A stretch of 64,000 nt of DNA from Desulforapulum sp034007745 (lineage in GTDB: Bacteria > Desulfobacterota > Desulfobacteria > Desulfobacterales > Desulfobacteraceae), in assembly GCA_034007745.1 (NCBI GenBank), contig JAVEQI010000012.1:1-64000 (forward strand), given 5' to 3'. The position numbers were made by a program, and so were the translations under genes. Position 1 is the stretch's first letter, and every line of letters starts with the position of its first letter. Below, in pieces: positions 7,420 to 14,692 of this stretch. The notes beneath the pieces were generated by a model. That model did not search any database. It was not told the origin of the DNA and was given only the letters and a program-made list of their open reading frames with translations.

Positions 7420-9384
7420 TTACTGTTTTGACGATGTATACGCCTGCCTCGGGTCATTGGGTGTAGTCGGGAAAGCCCTGCGTAGACGGCCCTGTTCAAC
7501 CAATGGATTGAGCTGGCTTTGGCGTAAATAGTTTTCAGACCTGTCAAGCAGGGCAGCAAGTACCTTAAGTCCCAGATAGTGCCCATTACAAAGGCTGCAA
7601 ATCAAGTCAGACATCTCTTGTTTCTGTAATTTACGAGAGGCCTTTGCTGGCCCTGCTATTTCTTCAAGCTCATTTCGCAATTGAGTTTTCAATCCATCTA
7701 ACACATGAATAATGCGACACTCCAAGCCTTCATACTGCAAACCTTCGGAGCTCTCTGGCAAACCTTCGGAGCTTTTTACCAAACCTTCGGAGCTCTCTGG
7801 CAAACCTTCGGAGTTCAGGTCCGAAGGTTTCAACGTCTCAACCATTGCATCACCCGCAAACACTTCATCCGGGGTTGGCAACTCGACCCCTGGAATATGG
7901 TAAACAGTGCCCCTACCATGACCGCTGGAATCCAGATAACCCGTCTTAACCAGTTTTTGCAACGCCAATGTCAGATCGTGGGGATGATCGATGGATATTT
8001 CCATCAGGCGGGGATGGGATACCACGCCTTCAATGGCAGCTGTAGCAAGAATAAGACGTTCCTGGCGATTCAGTGAATTAAAGTTCTCATCCTTAAATCG
8101 TTTTTTGAGAGTATCCATCACATCAGGTGGTAACAGATCAAGCATCCGCAGTTCTAACAGAGTCTGTTCCGGTTCATCCTTTTCATACAGAGCGGGCGGT
8201 CGCCAGTCTTGACTTTCCCAGCCACTATATATTTTGGGCACTCCGGAACCGGCACGTTCTCCAAGGCCAATCATGAGAAACATTTGATGAATCAATCGAT
8301 TACGACAGTCACTCTCACCACCATGAATGGCCTGTAAGACAGGGATACGCATATTTCCAGGATTACGGAAACCGAACATATCCGGCCGTTTCACCACCAA
8401 TACTGACAATCTACCACTGTAATCAGCGTGGACCAAAGCATTCACTAAGGCTTCACGAATGGCTTCATGAACCGGAGTGTCCTCCCGACGTTGACCATCC
8501 TTAAGTGCGAAAGGCACCTTTAGGTCAGTGATCAATTTCCGATAAACTCGCCGGTAAAAATCAAACACGTTCCCCGACCAAGTCCCGTCTGGAATCAACC
8601 GATCCATCCAACGCAACCCTGCCCTGGCTTCTGGTCTCTCCTGATAATCAACAAAATAATGAGGAACCCCGTCCTGAATGGCATCCCAGTGGCCAAACAT
8701 TAAAAGCCCTGCCATGGTCAACCCCTCCTCGCCACTCTGTCTATCCTGCCGCCAACCCTTGAGACGTTTTAAAAAGTCTTTATCCTCCAGCTCCAACCAT
8801 GGATGACCTGGCTTCGCATCCCGCAGCATCTGACGGTAGACCAGCAAACTTTCAGTATTAACATCCTCCATACCAAATCCAGAAAGGATACGAGTGTCGC
8901 GTTCATCTTCCACCTGTTCTGCCAGCATTCGCTTAACTGTTTCATCGTCACAGGGGCGGTCTCCTTCATGCAGGCGGCGATAGGTATTCTTTTGAAATGG
9001 ATTGCCGTTGAGAAATACCGGCTTCTGCTTTCGGTTCGCTGCAGGCACTTCCACCTGAACAAACGTTTTTCCATCAAGGGTAATTATTGAGATATGCTGG
9101 TCAGTCAACAAATTTACACTGACCTTCTGCGGATTATTGATAACATTGAAAAGATCGGTTGTGATGCGCTGGGGATCGGTTATGCCATGCAATGAGAACC
9201 GACCTTGTTTTTCTTTTATTCCCAGGAGAATGATACCACCATGTGTATTGGCAAAGGCGCTGTAAGTAGGCCAGAAATCTTTAGGTAACTGTCCTCGTCC
9301 ATCCCTTCCAACGGCAAGCTTACACTCTAAATTAACAGTTTCAGACAGGATTTCAATATCTGCTATGGAGCGGATTTTTATCAT
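7420..9384 (-). CDS. AlbA_2 (Schlafen-type) and HATPase_c_4 domain protein
   Basis: About 654 residues; ATG 9384 follows AAGGAGACAGT, so it is preferred to the upstream ATG at 9402. The N-terminal AlbA_2 domain (about residues 10-130) shows LSETVNLECKLAVG, FWPTYSAFANTHGGIILLGI and the later NTYRRLHEGDRPCDDETV. A GHKL-like C-terminal HATPase_c_4 part is seen at EAIREALVNALVHADYS and LGERAGSGVPKIYSGW. A winged-helix region follows, then four SEGL heptads and a C-terminal domain resembling a DNA-binding wing. Such proteins are often annotated as transcriptional regulator or RecG-like and are frequent in defence islands. It is the only gene of a tRNA-bounded insertion. The role is unproven. Confidence 0.8.
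   Translation of the reverse strand: MIKIRSIADIEILSETVNLECKLAVGRDGRGQLPKDFWPTYSAFANTHGGIILLGIKEKQGRFSLHGITDPQRITTDLFNVINNPQKVSVNLLTDQHISIITLDGKTFVQVEVPAANRKQKPVFLNGNPFQKNTYRRLHEGDRPCDDETVKRMLAEQVEDERDTRILSGFGMEDVNTESLLVYRQMLRDAKPGHPWLELEDKDFLKRLKGWRQDRQSGEEGLTMAGLLMFGHWDAIQDGVPHYFVDYQERPEARAGLRWMDRLIPDGTWSGNVFDFYRRVYRKLITDLKVPFALKDGQRREDTPVHEAIREALVNALVHADYSGRLSVLVVKRPDMFGFRNPGNMRIPVLQAIHGGESDCRNRLIHQMFLMIGLGERAGSGVPKIYSGWESQDWRPPALYEKDEPEQTLLELRMLDLLPPDVMDTLKKRFKDENFNSLNRQERLILATAAIEGVVSHPRLMEISIDHPHDLTLALQKLVKTGYLDSSGHGRGTVYHIPGVELPTPDEVFAGDAMVETLKPSDLNSEGLPESSEGLVKSSEGLPESSEGLQYEGLECRIIHVLDGLKTQLRNELEEIAGPAKASRKLQKQEMSDLICSLCNGHYLGLKVLAALLDRSENYLRQSQLNPLVEQGRLRRAFPTTPNDPRQAYTSSKQ
7738..7821. 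repeat. Four 21-bp tandem repeats inside the AlbA_2 gene
   Basis: The unit CAAACCTTCGGAGCTCTCTGG occurs four times head to tail with minor changes. On the minus strand it encodes the heptad SEGL-x-x-S. An inverted copy of the core (TCCGAAGGTTT) follows at 7829-7839. Because the unit is 21 bp, loss or gain of a copy keeps the reading frame. The repeats separate the HATPase/winged-helix part from the C-terminal domain. Confidence 0.8.
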
Positions 9385-9581
9385 ACTGTCTCCTTCCTTC
9401 ATGGATTGAATCTTCCCGAGGGAAATTTTGCCGGAGAGGTGTTGGATTTCCGAGAGGTCTCTCCCCTATTAATGTATCCGGATGGACCAATCATTGAGCC
9501 AGAAGCCCCCAAATTAAAAACAACTAGTATATAATTGCTTACTATATGGTTATTTTTAAAATTGGGCAATAAAAAAGGCCT

Positions 9582-9671
9582 CCAGCAAAAACCGCTGAAA
9601 GCCTTTATATTCGGTGGTGCCGGAGGAGAGACTTGAACTCTCAAGGGCATAAAGCCCGGAGGATTTTGAGT
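9582..9671 (-). repeat. Proximal attachment-site repeat overlapping tRNA-Leu
   Basis: A 90-bp copy of 7150-7238. It covers the 3' half of the intact tRNA-Leu gene and 33 bp downstream of its CCA. Together the two copies delimit the AlbA_2 insertion. Confidence 0.8.
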
Positions 9672-9702
9672 CCTCTGCGTCTACCTATTTCACCACTCCG
9701 GC
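9615..9702 (-). tRNA. tRNA-Leu, anticodon CAA
   Basis: A complete 88-nt class II tRNA on the minus strand. The acceptor stem is GCCGGAG/CTCCGGC, the discriminator is A and CCA is encoded. The anticodon stem is GAGGA/TCCTC with loop CTCAAAA, giving anticodon CAA (Leu, UUG codons). The long variable arm is GGGC-TTTAT-GCCC and the T arm contains TTCAAGTC. Its 3' half lies in a 90-bp direct repeat, so the end of the gene may have been replaced by an incoming element that kept it functional. Confidence 0.95.
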
Positions 9703-9776
9703 AATGCGGTGTTATATAAAGGATCGGAGATCGTTTGTCAATGACGTTTTTAGATCATGCTGACAGGGCCCCACAG

Positions 9777-10187
9777 TTAAAAACCAGCACATGTTTCAAC
9801 GGCAAGCTCAGGTGTACCAAGAGTCTTTCCATCTGAGAATACGGAAGTTTCATATTTATTATCAGCGTAGCTGTAAAAGGCAAGTCCCCACTTCTTTTCA
9901 TCCCCGAAATAGAGAAGTCGACATAAATGTATCGGAGTTTTTCTCATACGGTCGATATGCTCTTCCCTTGTCTCTGGGAAACCAGCAGGCCAATCTTCAA
10001 TGACATTCGGTTCGGCATAGGCATCAACATAGCAGAACTTATCGTGAAACCGAACATCAAGCGTTGTGTATCGACCGGCAAGCTTTGTTTCAGCGTGTTT
10101 GATGATGCGTTGTTTAATCCGACTCTTTACGCTGTCGGGAATTTTCAGCCCGTCTTTATCCGGGTCCTGTTGCCGGGTGTCTGTCAT
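9777..10187 (-). CDS. Conserved hypothetical protein, about 136 residues
   Basis: A soluble protein with IPDSVKSRIKQRIIKHAETKLAGRYTTLD near the N-terminus and conserved-looking FCYVDAYAEP, HLCRLLYFGDEKKWGLAFYSYADNKYE and VFSDGKTLGTPE. I recall similar proteins in cyanobacteria and other bacteria but know no assigned function. The start at ATG 10187 lies 2 bp after the tsaC stop; TTG 10193 would overlap tsaC. It is probably the last gene of a purDE-tsaC transcript. No signal peptide or membrane helix is seen. Confidence 0.7.
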   Translation of the reverse strand: MTDTRQQDPDKDGLKIPDSVKSRIKQRIIKHAETKLAGRYTTLDVRFHDKFCYVDAYAEPNVIEDWPAGFPETREEHIDRMRKTPIHLCRLLYFGDEKKWGLAFYSYADNKYETSVFSDGKTLGTPELAVETCAGF

Positions 10188-10189
10188 TT

Positions 10190-10879
10190 TCAATCTTTTC
10201 CTTGTCTTAGAACTGCAGATTTATGATTGTCCAAGGCGGCGTGAATCTTAGCTCCTGGGATCTCGCCCTCCCGCAAAATCCGCACCTGGGAACCGGTTAC
10301 ATCGACCACTGTGGAACCACTCCCCCCCTTTAGTTCGCCTGCGTCAAGGACGAGGTCTACCCGGTCTACAAGGGCCGGGGGCAGATCCTGGATGCGGCTC
10401 GTTCCCATTTTCCCCGAAAAATTTGCACTGGTGCCGGTAACTGGCCGCCCCAAACGCCGTACCAATGCCCTGGCAACTGGATGCTGGGGCATTCTGATAC
10501 CTATCTTGCCGGTATGGCCCGTGATGGTCCCTGGCAGACGGTCAGAGGCTTCAAACACAATAGTCACGTCACCCGGCCAGAAACGATCCATAAGAACAAC
10601 CGCCTCCGGGGGTATCCCCTTGACAAGGCTCTCAAGATCATCCCTTTCATTGATCAGCAAAAGAATAGGGTTGGTCCCGGGCCTTATCTTTATTTCAAAG
10701 ACCCGTTCCACTGCCCTGAAATTAAAGGGATCAGCCGCAATTCCGTAGAGGCATTTTGCAGGAAAGATCACGGTCCCGCCTTGATCGATGATCGTGCAGG
10801 CCCTTGCCATAGGCTCCTCCCAGGAATCTCCAGGGCAAGGGGCAAGGGTCACTATTTTCTGATCACAGGATAAGCTCAT
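10190..10879 (-). CDS. tsaC: Threonylcarbamoyl-AMP synthase (Sua5/YrdC/TsaC family)
   Basis: A 229-residue single-domain YrdC protein. It condenses threonine, bicarbonate and ATP to threonylcarbamoyl-AMP for the t6A37 modification of tRNAs reading ANN codons. Seen motifs: GGTVIFPAKCLYGIAADP, the KIRPGTNPILLLI nucleotide-binding stretch (KxR..NP), GKIGIRMPQHPVARAL and VTGTSANFSGK. The C-terminal Sua5 domain is absent. It overlaps the 3' end of purD-purE by 17 bp, with its ATG inside the last codons of that gene, which suggests coupled translation. Confidence 0.93.
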   Translation of the reverse strand: MSLSCDQKIVTLAPCPGDSWEEPMARACTIIDQGGTVIFPAKCLYGIAADPFNFRAVERVFEIKIRPGTNPILLLINERDDLESLVKGIPPEAVVLMDRFWPGDVTIVFEASDRLPGTITGHTGKIGIRMPQHPVARALVRRLGRPVTGTSANFSGKMGTSRIQDLPPALVDRVDLVLDAGELKGGSGSTVVDVTGSQVRILREGEIPGAKIHAALDNHKSAVLRQGKD

Positions 10880-12626
10880 CTGCCGATCGATCCACCTTGA
10901 CTGCCATTTTCCGTTTGTACTCTTCTAATTTCAGGGCGATTTCAGGATCTGACACACCTAGTATCTGGGCTGCAAGAACGCCTGCATTTACAGCCCCCGG
11001 CTTCCCAACGGCAAGGGTTGCAACGGGAACTCCAGGAGGCATCTGCACGGTTGAAAGAAGGGCATCAAGCCCCTGAAGGGCTGAAGAGTCAATGGGAACC
11101 CCGAGAACTGGAAGGGTTGTATGGGCTGCCATGGCCCCTGCCAGGTGGGCTGCATGGCCCGCCCCTGCAATGATGACCGAGATCCCCCTTTCCCTTGCCG
11201 TTGCGGCAAAGGTTTCGGCCCTTGAAGGCGTTCGGTGGGCTGAAGCAATGGTCACCTCGTAGGGGATCTCAAAATCTTTCAAGACTTTCAGGGCGCCCTC
11301 CATCACGGGAAGGTCCGAGGCGCTGCCCATGATTACCCCCACCCTGGGTTTAACGGCTAGGCGGGCAATGGCCCTGGCTCCGATATCCTTTCGATAAAAG
11401 GAGTTATCCCAACCGATTTTTGCACAGGCGGCATAGGCCCGATCCCTTGCCTCATCAACCGTAGCACCAAGGGAAGTGACGCCGAGCACCCTGCCCCCAG
11501 ATGCAACAACATCCCCCTCATTTAAAGCGGTTCCGGCGTGGAAAACCTTGGTGTCGGCCGTCTCAGCCTCTTGGATACCGGTGATCACACTTCCCTTTTC
11601 ATATGATCCGGGGTAACCGCCGGCCGCCATGACAACGCAAAGCGTGCTCCTGGAATCAATATCTACCCTGCAGCGGTCAAGACCGCCATCAACGCAAGCC
11701 TCCATCAGGGGCACCAGATCGTTCTTAAGGCGCATGAGGATAGGCTGGGTTTCAGGGTCGCCCATTCTTGCATTGAATTCCAGCACCTTGATCTGGTCCT
11801 TGTGGATCATGAGCCCGGCATAGAGGACTCCCTTGAACAGACAGCCTTCAGCAGCCATTCCCCTTACCGCCGGGATCATCACCTCGTCCATGACTCTCCT
11901 TCGGAGCATGAAATCAAGCACCGGTGCCGGAGAATAGGCACCCATTCCACCGGTGTTGGGTCCCTCATCATTGTCAAAGACCCGCTTATGGTCCTGGGAG
12001 GTGGGAAGGGCAAGTACGGTCTTTCCATCGGTGAGGGCTATAAAAGAGGCCTCTTCGCCCTCCAGGCACTCTTCCACAACCACGAGGGTTCCGGCATCCC
12101 CAAACACATTGTCCTTGATCAGGGAATCCAGGGCCTGGTTTGCCTCCTCTTCTGTGGTGCAGACAAACACCCCCTTGCCTGCGGCAAGACCGTCGGCCTT
12201 TACCACCAGGGGAGCGCCGATCATCTTGACATAGTTTTTTGCCCTGTCAATGTCGTTGAACGATCGGCCCTGGGCTGTGGGGATGCTGTATTTGTTCATG
12301 AGGTTCTTGGCAAAAATCTTGCTCGCCTCGAGCTGGGCCGCCTTTTTATTGGGTCCAAATGCCCTGAGCCCCCTGGATTCAAAATGGTCAACCAGGCCCA
12401 TGGAAAGTGGAACTTCCGGCCCTACAACGGTCAGGTCTATTCCCCTTTCCTCTGCAAACAGGGCCAGACCCTCAATATCGTCGGCCTGGATGGAAACATT
12501 CTCTGAATACTGTTTTGTTCCGGCATTTCCGGGAGCGCAATAGATTTTAGCGACCATGGGGCTCTGGGAAATTTTCCAGACCAGGGCATGCTCCCTACCG
12601 CCGCCGCCTACAACAAGAATTTTCAT
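10863..12626 (-). CDS. purD: Fused phosphoribosylamine-glycine ligase and N5-CAIR mutase (PurD-PurE)
   Basis: A 587-residue fusion of two purine enzymes. Residues 1 to about 424 are PurD (GAR synthetase, ATP-grasp): VVGGGGREHALVWKI, YCAPGNAGT, VVGPEVPLS, ADGLAAGKGV, DHKRVFDNDEGPNTGGMGAYSPAP and EFNARMGDPETQ. Residues about 427-587 are class I PurE: GVIMGSASDLPVMEGA, SAHRTPSRAETF, IAGAGHAAHLAGAMAAHTTLPVLGVP and MPPGVPVATLAVGKPGA. The catalytic His and the MGS phosphate site are present. PurD makes GAR and PurE rearranges N5-CAIR to CAIR, which are steps 2 and 6 of the pathway. The frame runs through without a break. A TAGC-rich repeat and a GTTTCATATA motif lie upstream. Confidence 0.93.
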   Translation of the reverse strand: MKILVVGGGGREHALVWKISQSPMVAKIYCAPGNAGTKQYSENVSIQADDIEGLALFAEERGIDLTVVGPEVPLSMGLVDHFESRGLRAFGPNKKAAQLEASKIFAKNLMNKYSIPTAQGRSFNDIDRAKNYVKMIGAPLVVKADGLAAGKGVFVCTTEEEANQALDSLIKDNVFGDAGTLVVVEECLEGEEASFIALTDGKTVLALPTSQDHKRVFDNDEGPNTGGMGAYSPAPVLDFMLRRRVMDEVMIPAVRGMAAEGCLFKGVLYAGLMIHKDQIKVLEFNARMGDPETQPILMRLKNDLVPLMEACVDGGLDRCRVDIDSRSTLCVVMAAGGYPGSYEKGSVITGIQEAETADTKVFHAGTALNEGDVVASGGRVLGVTSLGATVDEARDRAYAACAKIGWDNSFYRKDIGARAIARLAVKPRVGVIMGSASDLPVMEGALKVLKDFEIPYEVTIASAHRTPSRAETFAATARERGISVIIAGAGHAAHLAGAMAAHTTLPVLGVPIDSSALQGLDALLSTVQMPPGVPVATLAVGKPGAVNAGVLAAQILGVSDPEIALKLEEYKRKMAVKVDRSADELIL

Positions 12627-12648
12627 TATCCTTTATCTCCATTTGTAA

Positions 12649-12738
12649 TTTTATATATGAAACTCCTACCGAAAGCTCTTAGCTCTTAGCTCTTAGCTTT
12701 TAGCTCTTAGCTTTTAGCTAACCGCTAACTGCTAACAG
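12649..12738. repeat. TAGC-rich array plus GTTTCATATA motif upstream of purD-purE
   Basis: From 12672 to 12738 the sequence is a run of AGCTCTTAGCT-type units with repeated TTAGC/GCTAA. Next to it, GTTTCATATATAAAA (minus strand, 12649-12663) lies about 25 bp before the purD start. The same two elements occur before the gene at 20070 and before gcvH. Confidence 0.65.
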
Positions 12739-13674
12739 CTATTTACTATTTTCCATGGCAAGTTCTATCAGGCGGTCAAGGAGCAGGGTGAACGAATATC
12801 CCCCGGCCTTTGCTGCCTGGGGAAGGAGACTCGTTTTGGTCATCCCCGGAATGGTGTTGGTCTCCAGGACCGTCACCCCATTCTCTGAAAGTATCATGTC
12901 AGTACGGCTGTACCCCCTCAGGAAAAGGGCCTTGTGGGCCTCAACGGCAAGGGCCTGAACCGTTTTTCGAACAGAATCATCGATCCTTGCCGGGCAGATC
13001 TCCTCGGTACGGCCTGCAACGTACTTGGCATCATAGTCAAAAAATTCATGTCCCTCTCCAGGAAGGATCTCAATAACAGGCAGAGCCTCAAGATCTTTAT
13101 TGCCCATAACGGCACAGGTGAGCTCAAGCCCCTTCACATAGGCCTCCAGCAAAACGGCCGTGTCCTGTTCAAAGGCCTTTTCCAGGGCGGGTCCAAGATC
13201 CCCGGCCTGCTTGACGATGCTCATGCCTACGCTTGATCCGGCTGACACGGGCTTGACCACTATGGGAAGCCCGAGCTGCTCCACACAGAAGGCCAGGTCC
13301 ACCTTTTCTTCCCTTGAAAAACTCAGGAACTCAGGGGTTGGAATGCCTGCCTGGCGATAGAGCCGTTTTGATACAAGTTTATTCATGGCAACGCTGCTCC
13401 CAAGCACTCCCGCCCCCTGGTAAGGAATACCAAGCAGATCCAGAAGCCCCTGAACCGTACCGTCCTCACCATAGGGACCGTGGAGAATCAAAAGGGCCAC
13501 ATCAATTGTTCCAGCGTCGTTGACGAGGTCGGCCAGGTCTGTGGCAGGATCGTATCGAACAATATCATACCGTTCCTTGTCCAGAGCCTCATAAACCTGG
13601 GCTCCGCCATTCAAGGAGACCTCACGTTCCGATGAAATACCTCCAGACAACAGCGCCAGTTTTATTTTTCCCAT
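12739..13674 (-). CDS. ddl: D-alanine--D-alanine ligase
   Basis: A 311-residue ATP-grasp ligase that joins two D-alanines for peptidoglycan. Motifs: LLSGGISSEREVSLNGG at the N-terminus, LHGPYGEDGTVQGLLDLLGIPY, GVLGSSVAMNKLVSKRLY, LPIVVKPVSAGSSVGMSIV and the C-terminal VLETNTIPGMTKTSLLP (magnesium-binding Asn/Glu). Length is normal for Ddl. GGGGGA precedes the ATG. It lies downstream of a SHOCT-domain gene on the same strand, with 30 bp between them. Confidence 0.95.
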   Translation of the reverse strand: MGKIKLALLSGGISSEREVSLNGGAQVYEALDKERYDIVRYDPATDLADLVNDAGTIDVALLILHGPYGEDGTVQGLLDLLGIPYQGAGVLGSSVAMNKLVSKRLYRQAGIPTPEFLSFSREEKVDLAFCVEQLGLPIVVKPVSAGSSVGMSIVKQAGDLGPALEKAFEQDTAVLLEAYVKGLELTCAVMGNKDLEALPVIEILPGEGHEFFDYDAKYVAGRTEEICPARIDDSVRKTVQALAVEAHKALFLRGYSRTDMILSENGVTVLETNTIPGMTKTSLLPQAAKAGGYSFTLLLDRLIELAMENSK

Positions 13675-13704
13675 ATCTATCCCCCAGGGATTTAATTAAA
13701 AATC

Positions 13705-14238
13705 CTAATCAAAAAGAATTCGCTGTTTGGCCCTGTCAAACTCTTCCTCGGTTATAACTCCCCGTTCATAGAGCCTGGCGAGCTCGGCGAGCCTCTGTTC
13801 CAGCCCATGGGCCGGGGCGGCAAGCTTCAATTGCCCGCCATTGTCGTTAAAACCATCCTCGAGTAAAAGGGTTGTATTGTTTTCTCTGCCCTCCCCGATG
13901 CTGAAGGTGGCCAGGCCTCCCAGAAGCTTCACCTCAACGGCCCTGCCCCTGAACTCGGGAAAGGAAAGAACATCCTTTATATCCCGGCTGCTATTTTTCA
14001 TCCTGGTGTAAAAGAGCCAGAACAACGCAAGAACAAGAACAGCAAGACCACCCATGATCCAGGGGAGATAGTTATATACCCCCCGGAACAGGATGACTGT
14101 AAGACCCGTTCCCGCAAGAAGAAACACGTGGAGGAGGATGACAAAATAAGCGGCAAAGAGGCTCTTGAATATCCCGTCTTTGTCTTTAATTTTGTCTTTG
14201 ATTTTATTTTTCTTCTTGGCTTCATTTTTATCTTTCAT
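13705..14238 (-). CDS. Two-helix membrane protein with SHOCT domain
   Basis: A 177-residue protein. The N-terminal 20 residues are almost all Lys/Asp/Asn. Two membrane helices follow (about 27-52 and 58-78), then a soluble segment and a C-terminal SHOCT motif: LAELARLYERGVITEEEFDRAKQRIL. SHOCT domains are short oligomerisation modules found at the ends of bacterial membrane proteins; no specific function is known here. It begins 5 bp after the DUF1992 gene. Confidence 0.75.
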   Translation of the reverse strand: MKDKNEAKKKNKIKDKIKDKDGIFKSLFAAYFVILLHVFLLAGTGLTVILFRGVYNYLPWIMGGLAVLVLALFWLFYTRMKNSSRDIKDVLSFPEFRGRAVEVKLLGGLATFSIGEGRENNTTLLLEDGFNDNGGQLKLAAPAHGLEQRLAELARLYERGVITEEEFDRAKQRILFD

Positions 14239-14243
14239 CTAAT

Positions 14244-14612
14244 TCACGATATCCTGTTTATAAGGGAATTACGGTATTGCTCAGGTATGAAAATTGTTCG
14301 TCTGGTGTTCTGCATCATCCCCATCCGGGTCAGGAGAAGGTTTAACTTCTTTCTGACACGTTCCTGTTCTGCGCTGCCTGGCTCAACCGCGTCAAGGAGC
14401 TGCTCCATGGCGGAAATATCCTTTCTAAGCTCCACCTCCGGAGGTAGAAAACCTGCATTTTTCAATATTTTATAGGCGAGCCTGAACTCGTTTGAGAAAT
14501 CTATATCCTCCCGGGGCAGCGGCTTACCCTGTCCGGGCAGATTGTCCATCTCCCCCCTTTGCTGGGCCTGTTTGATTCTTTCCTCAACTATGGCTTCAAA
14601 CCCTGGAATCAT
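14244..14612 (-). CDS. DUF1992 protein (DnaJ-C28-like domain)
   Basis: A 122-residue soluble protein with the DUF1992 signature: VEERIKQAQQRGEMDNLPGQGKPL and NEFRLAYKILKNAGFLPPEVELRKDI. The family also occurs as a domain of eukaryotic DNAJC28. AGGAGG precedes the ATG. It is the first of three closely spaced minus-strand genes (DUF1992, SHOCT protein, ddl). Its function is unknown. Confidence 0.88.
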   Translation of the reverse strand: MIPGFEAIVEERIKQAQQRGEMDNLPGQGKPLPREDIDFSNEFRLAYKILKNAGFLPPEVELRKDISAMEQLLDAVEPGSAEQERVRKKLNLLLTRMGMMQNTRRTIFIPEQYRNSLINRIS

Positions 14613-14692
14613 GGGTCAACCAACCTCCTCTGGCATTTTTAGTTAATCTGCCAATATTATTAGACACACATTGGATTTGCAAGACAAAATTT

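Larger units (their letters stand above)
7150..9671. mobile_element. tRNA-Leu-bounded insertion of about 2.4 kb without integrase
   Basis: Direct repeats of 89/90 bp (7150-7238 and 9582-9671), each containing the 3' half of tRNA-Leu(CAA), enclose a single large gene on the minus strand with A/T-rich flanks. The outer copy belongs to the complete tRNA. This is the layout of a genomic island integrated at a tRNA 3' end. No integrase, transposase or excisionase is present, so it is either a decayed island or a passenger mobilised in trans. Confidence 0.6.

Noticed and set aside
7300..7420. Integrase gene at the end of the tRNA-Leu insertion
   Set aside because: Only short basic frames are present. 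No tyrosine recombinase motifs (R..HxxR..Y) could be seen.
12672..12738. CRISPR-like array
   Set aside because: The units are only about 6-11 bp with no spacers of constant length, so this is a simple repeat array.
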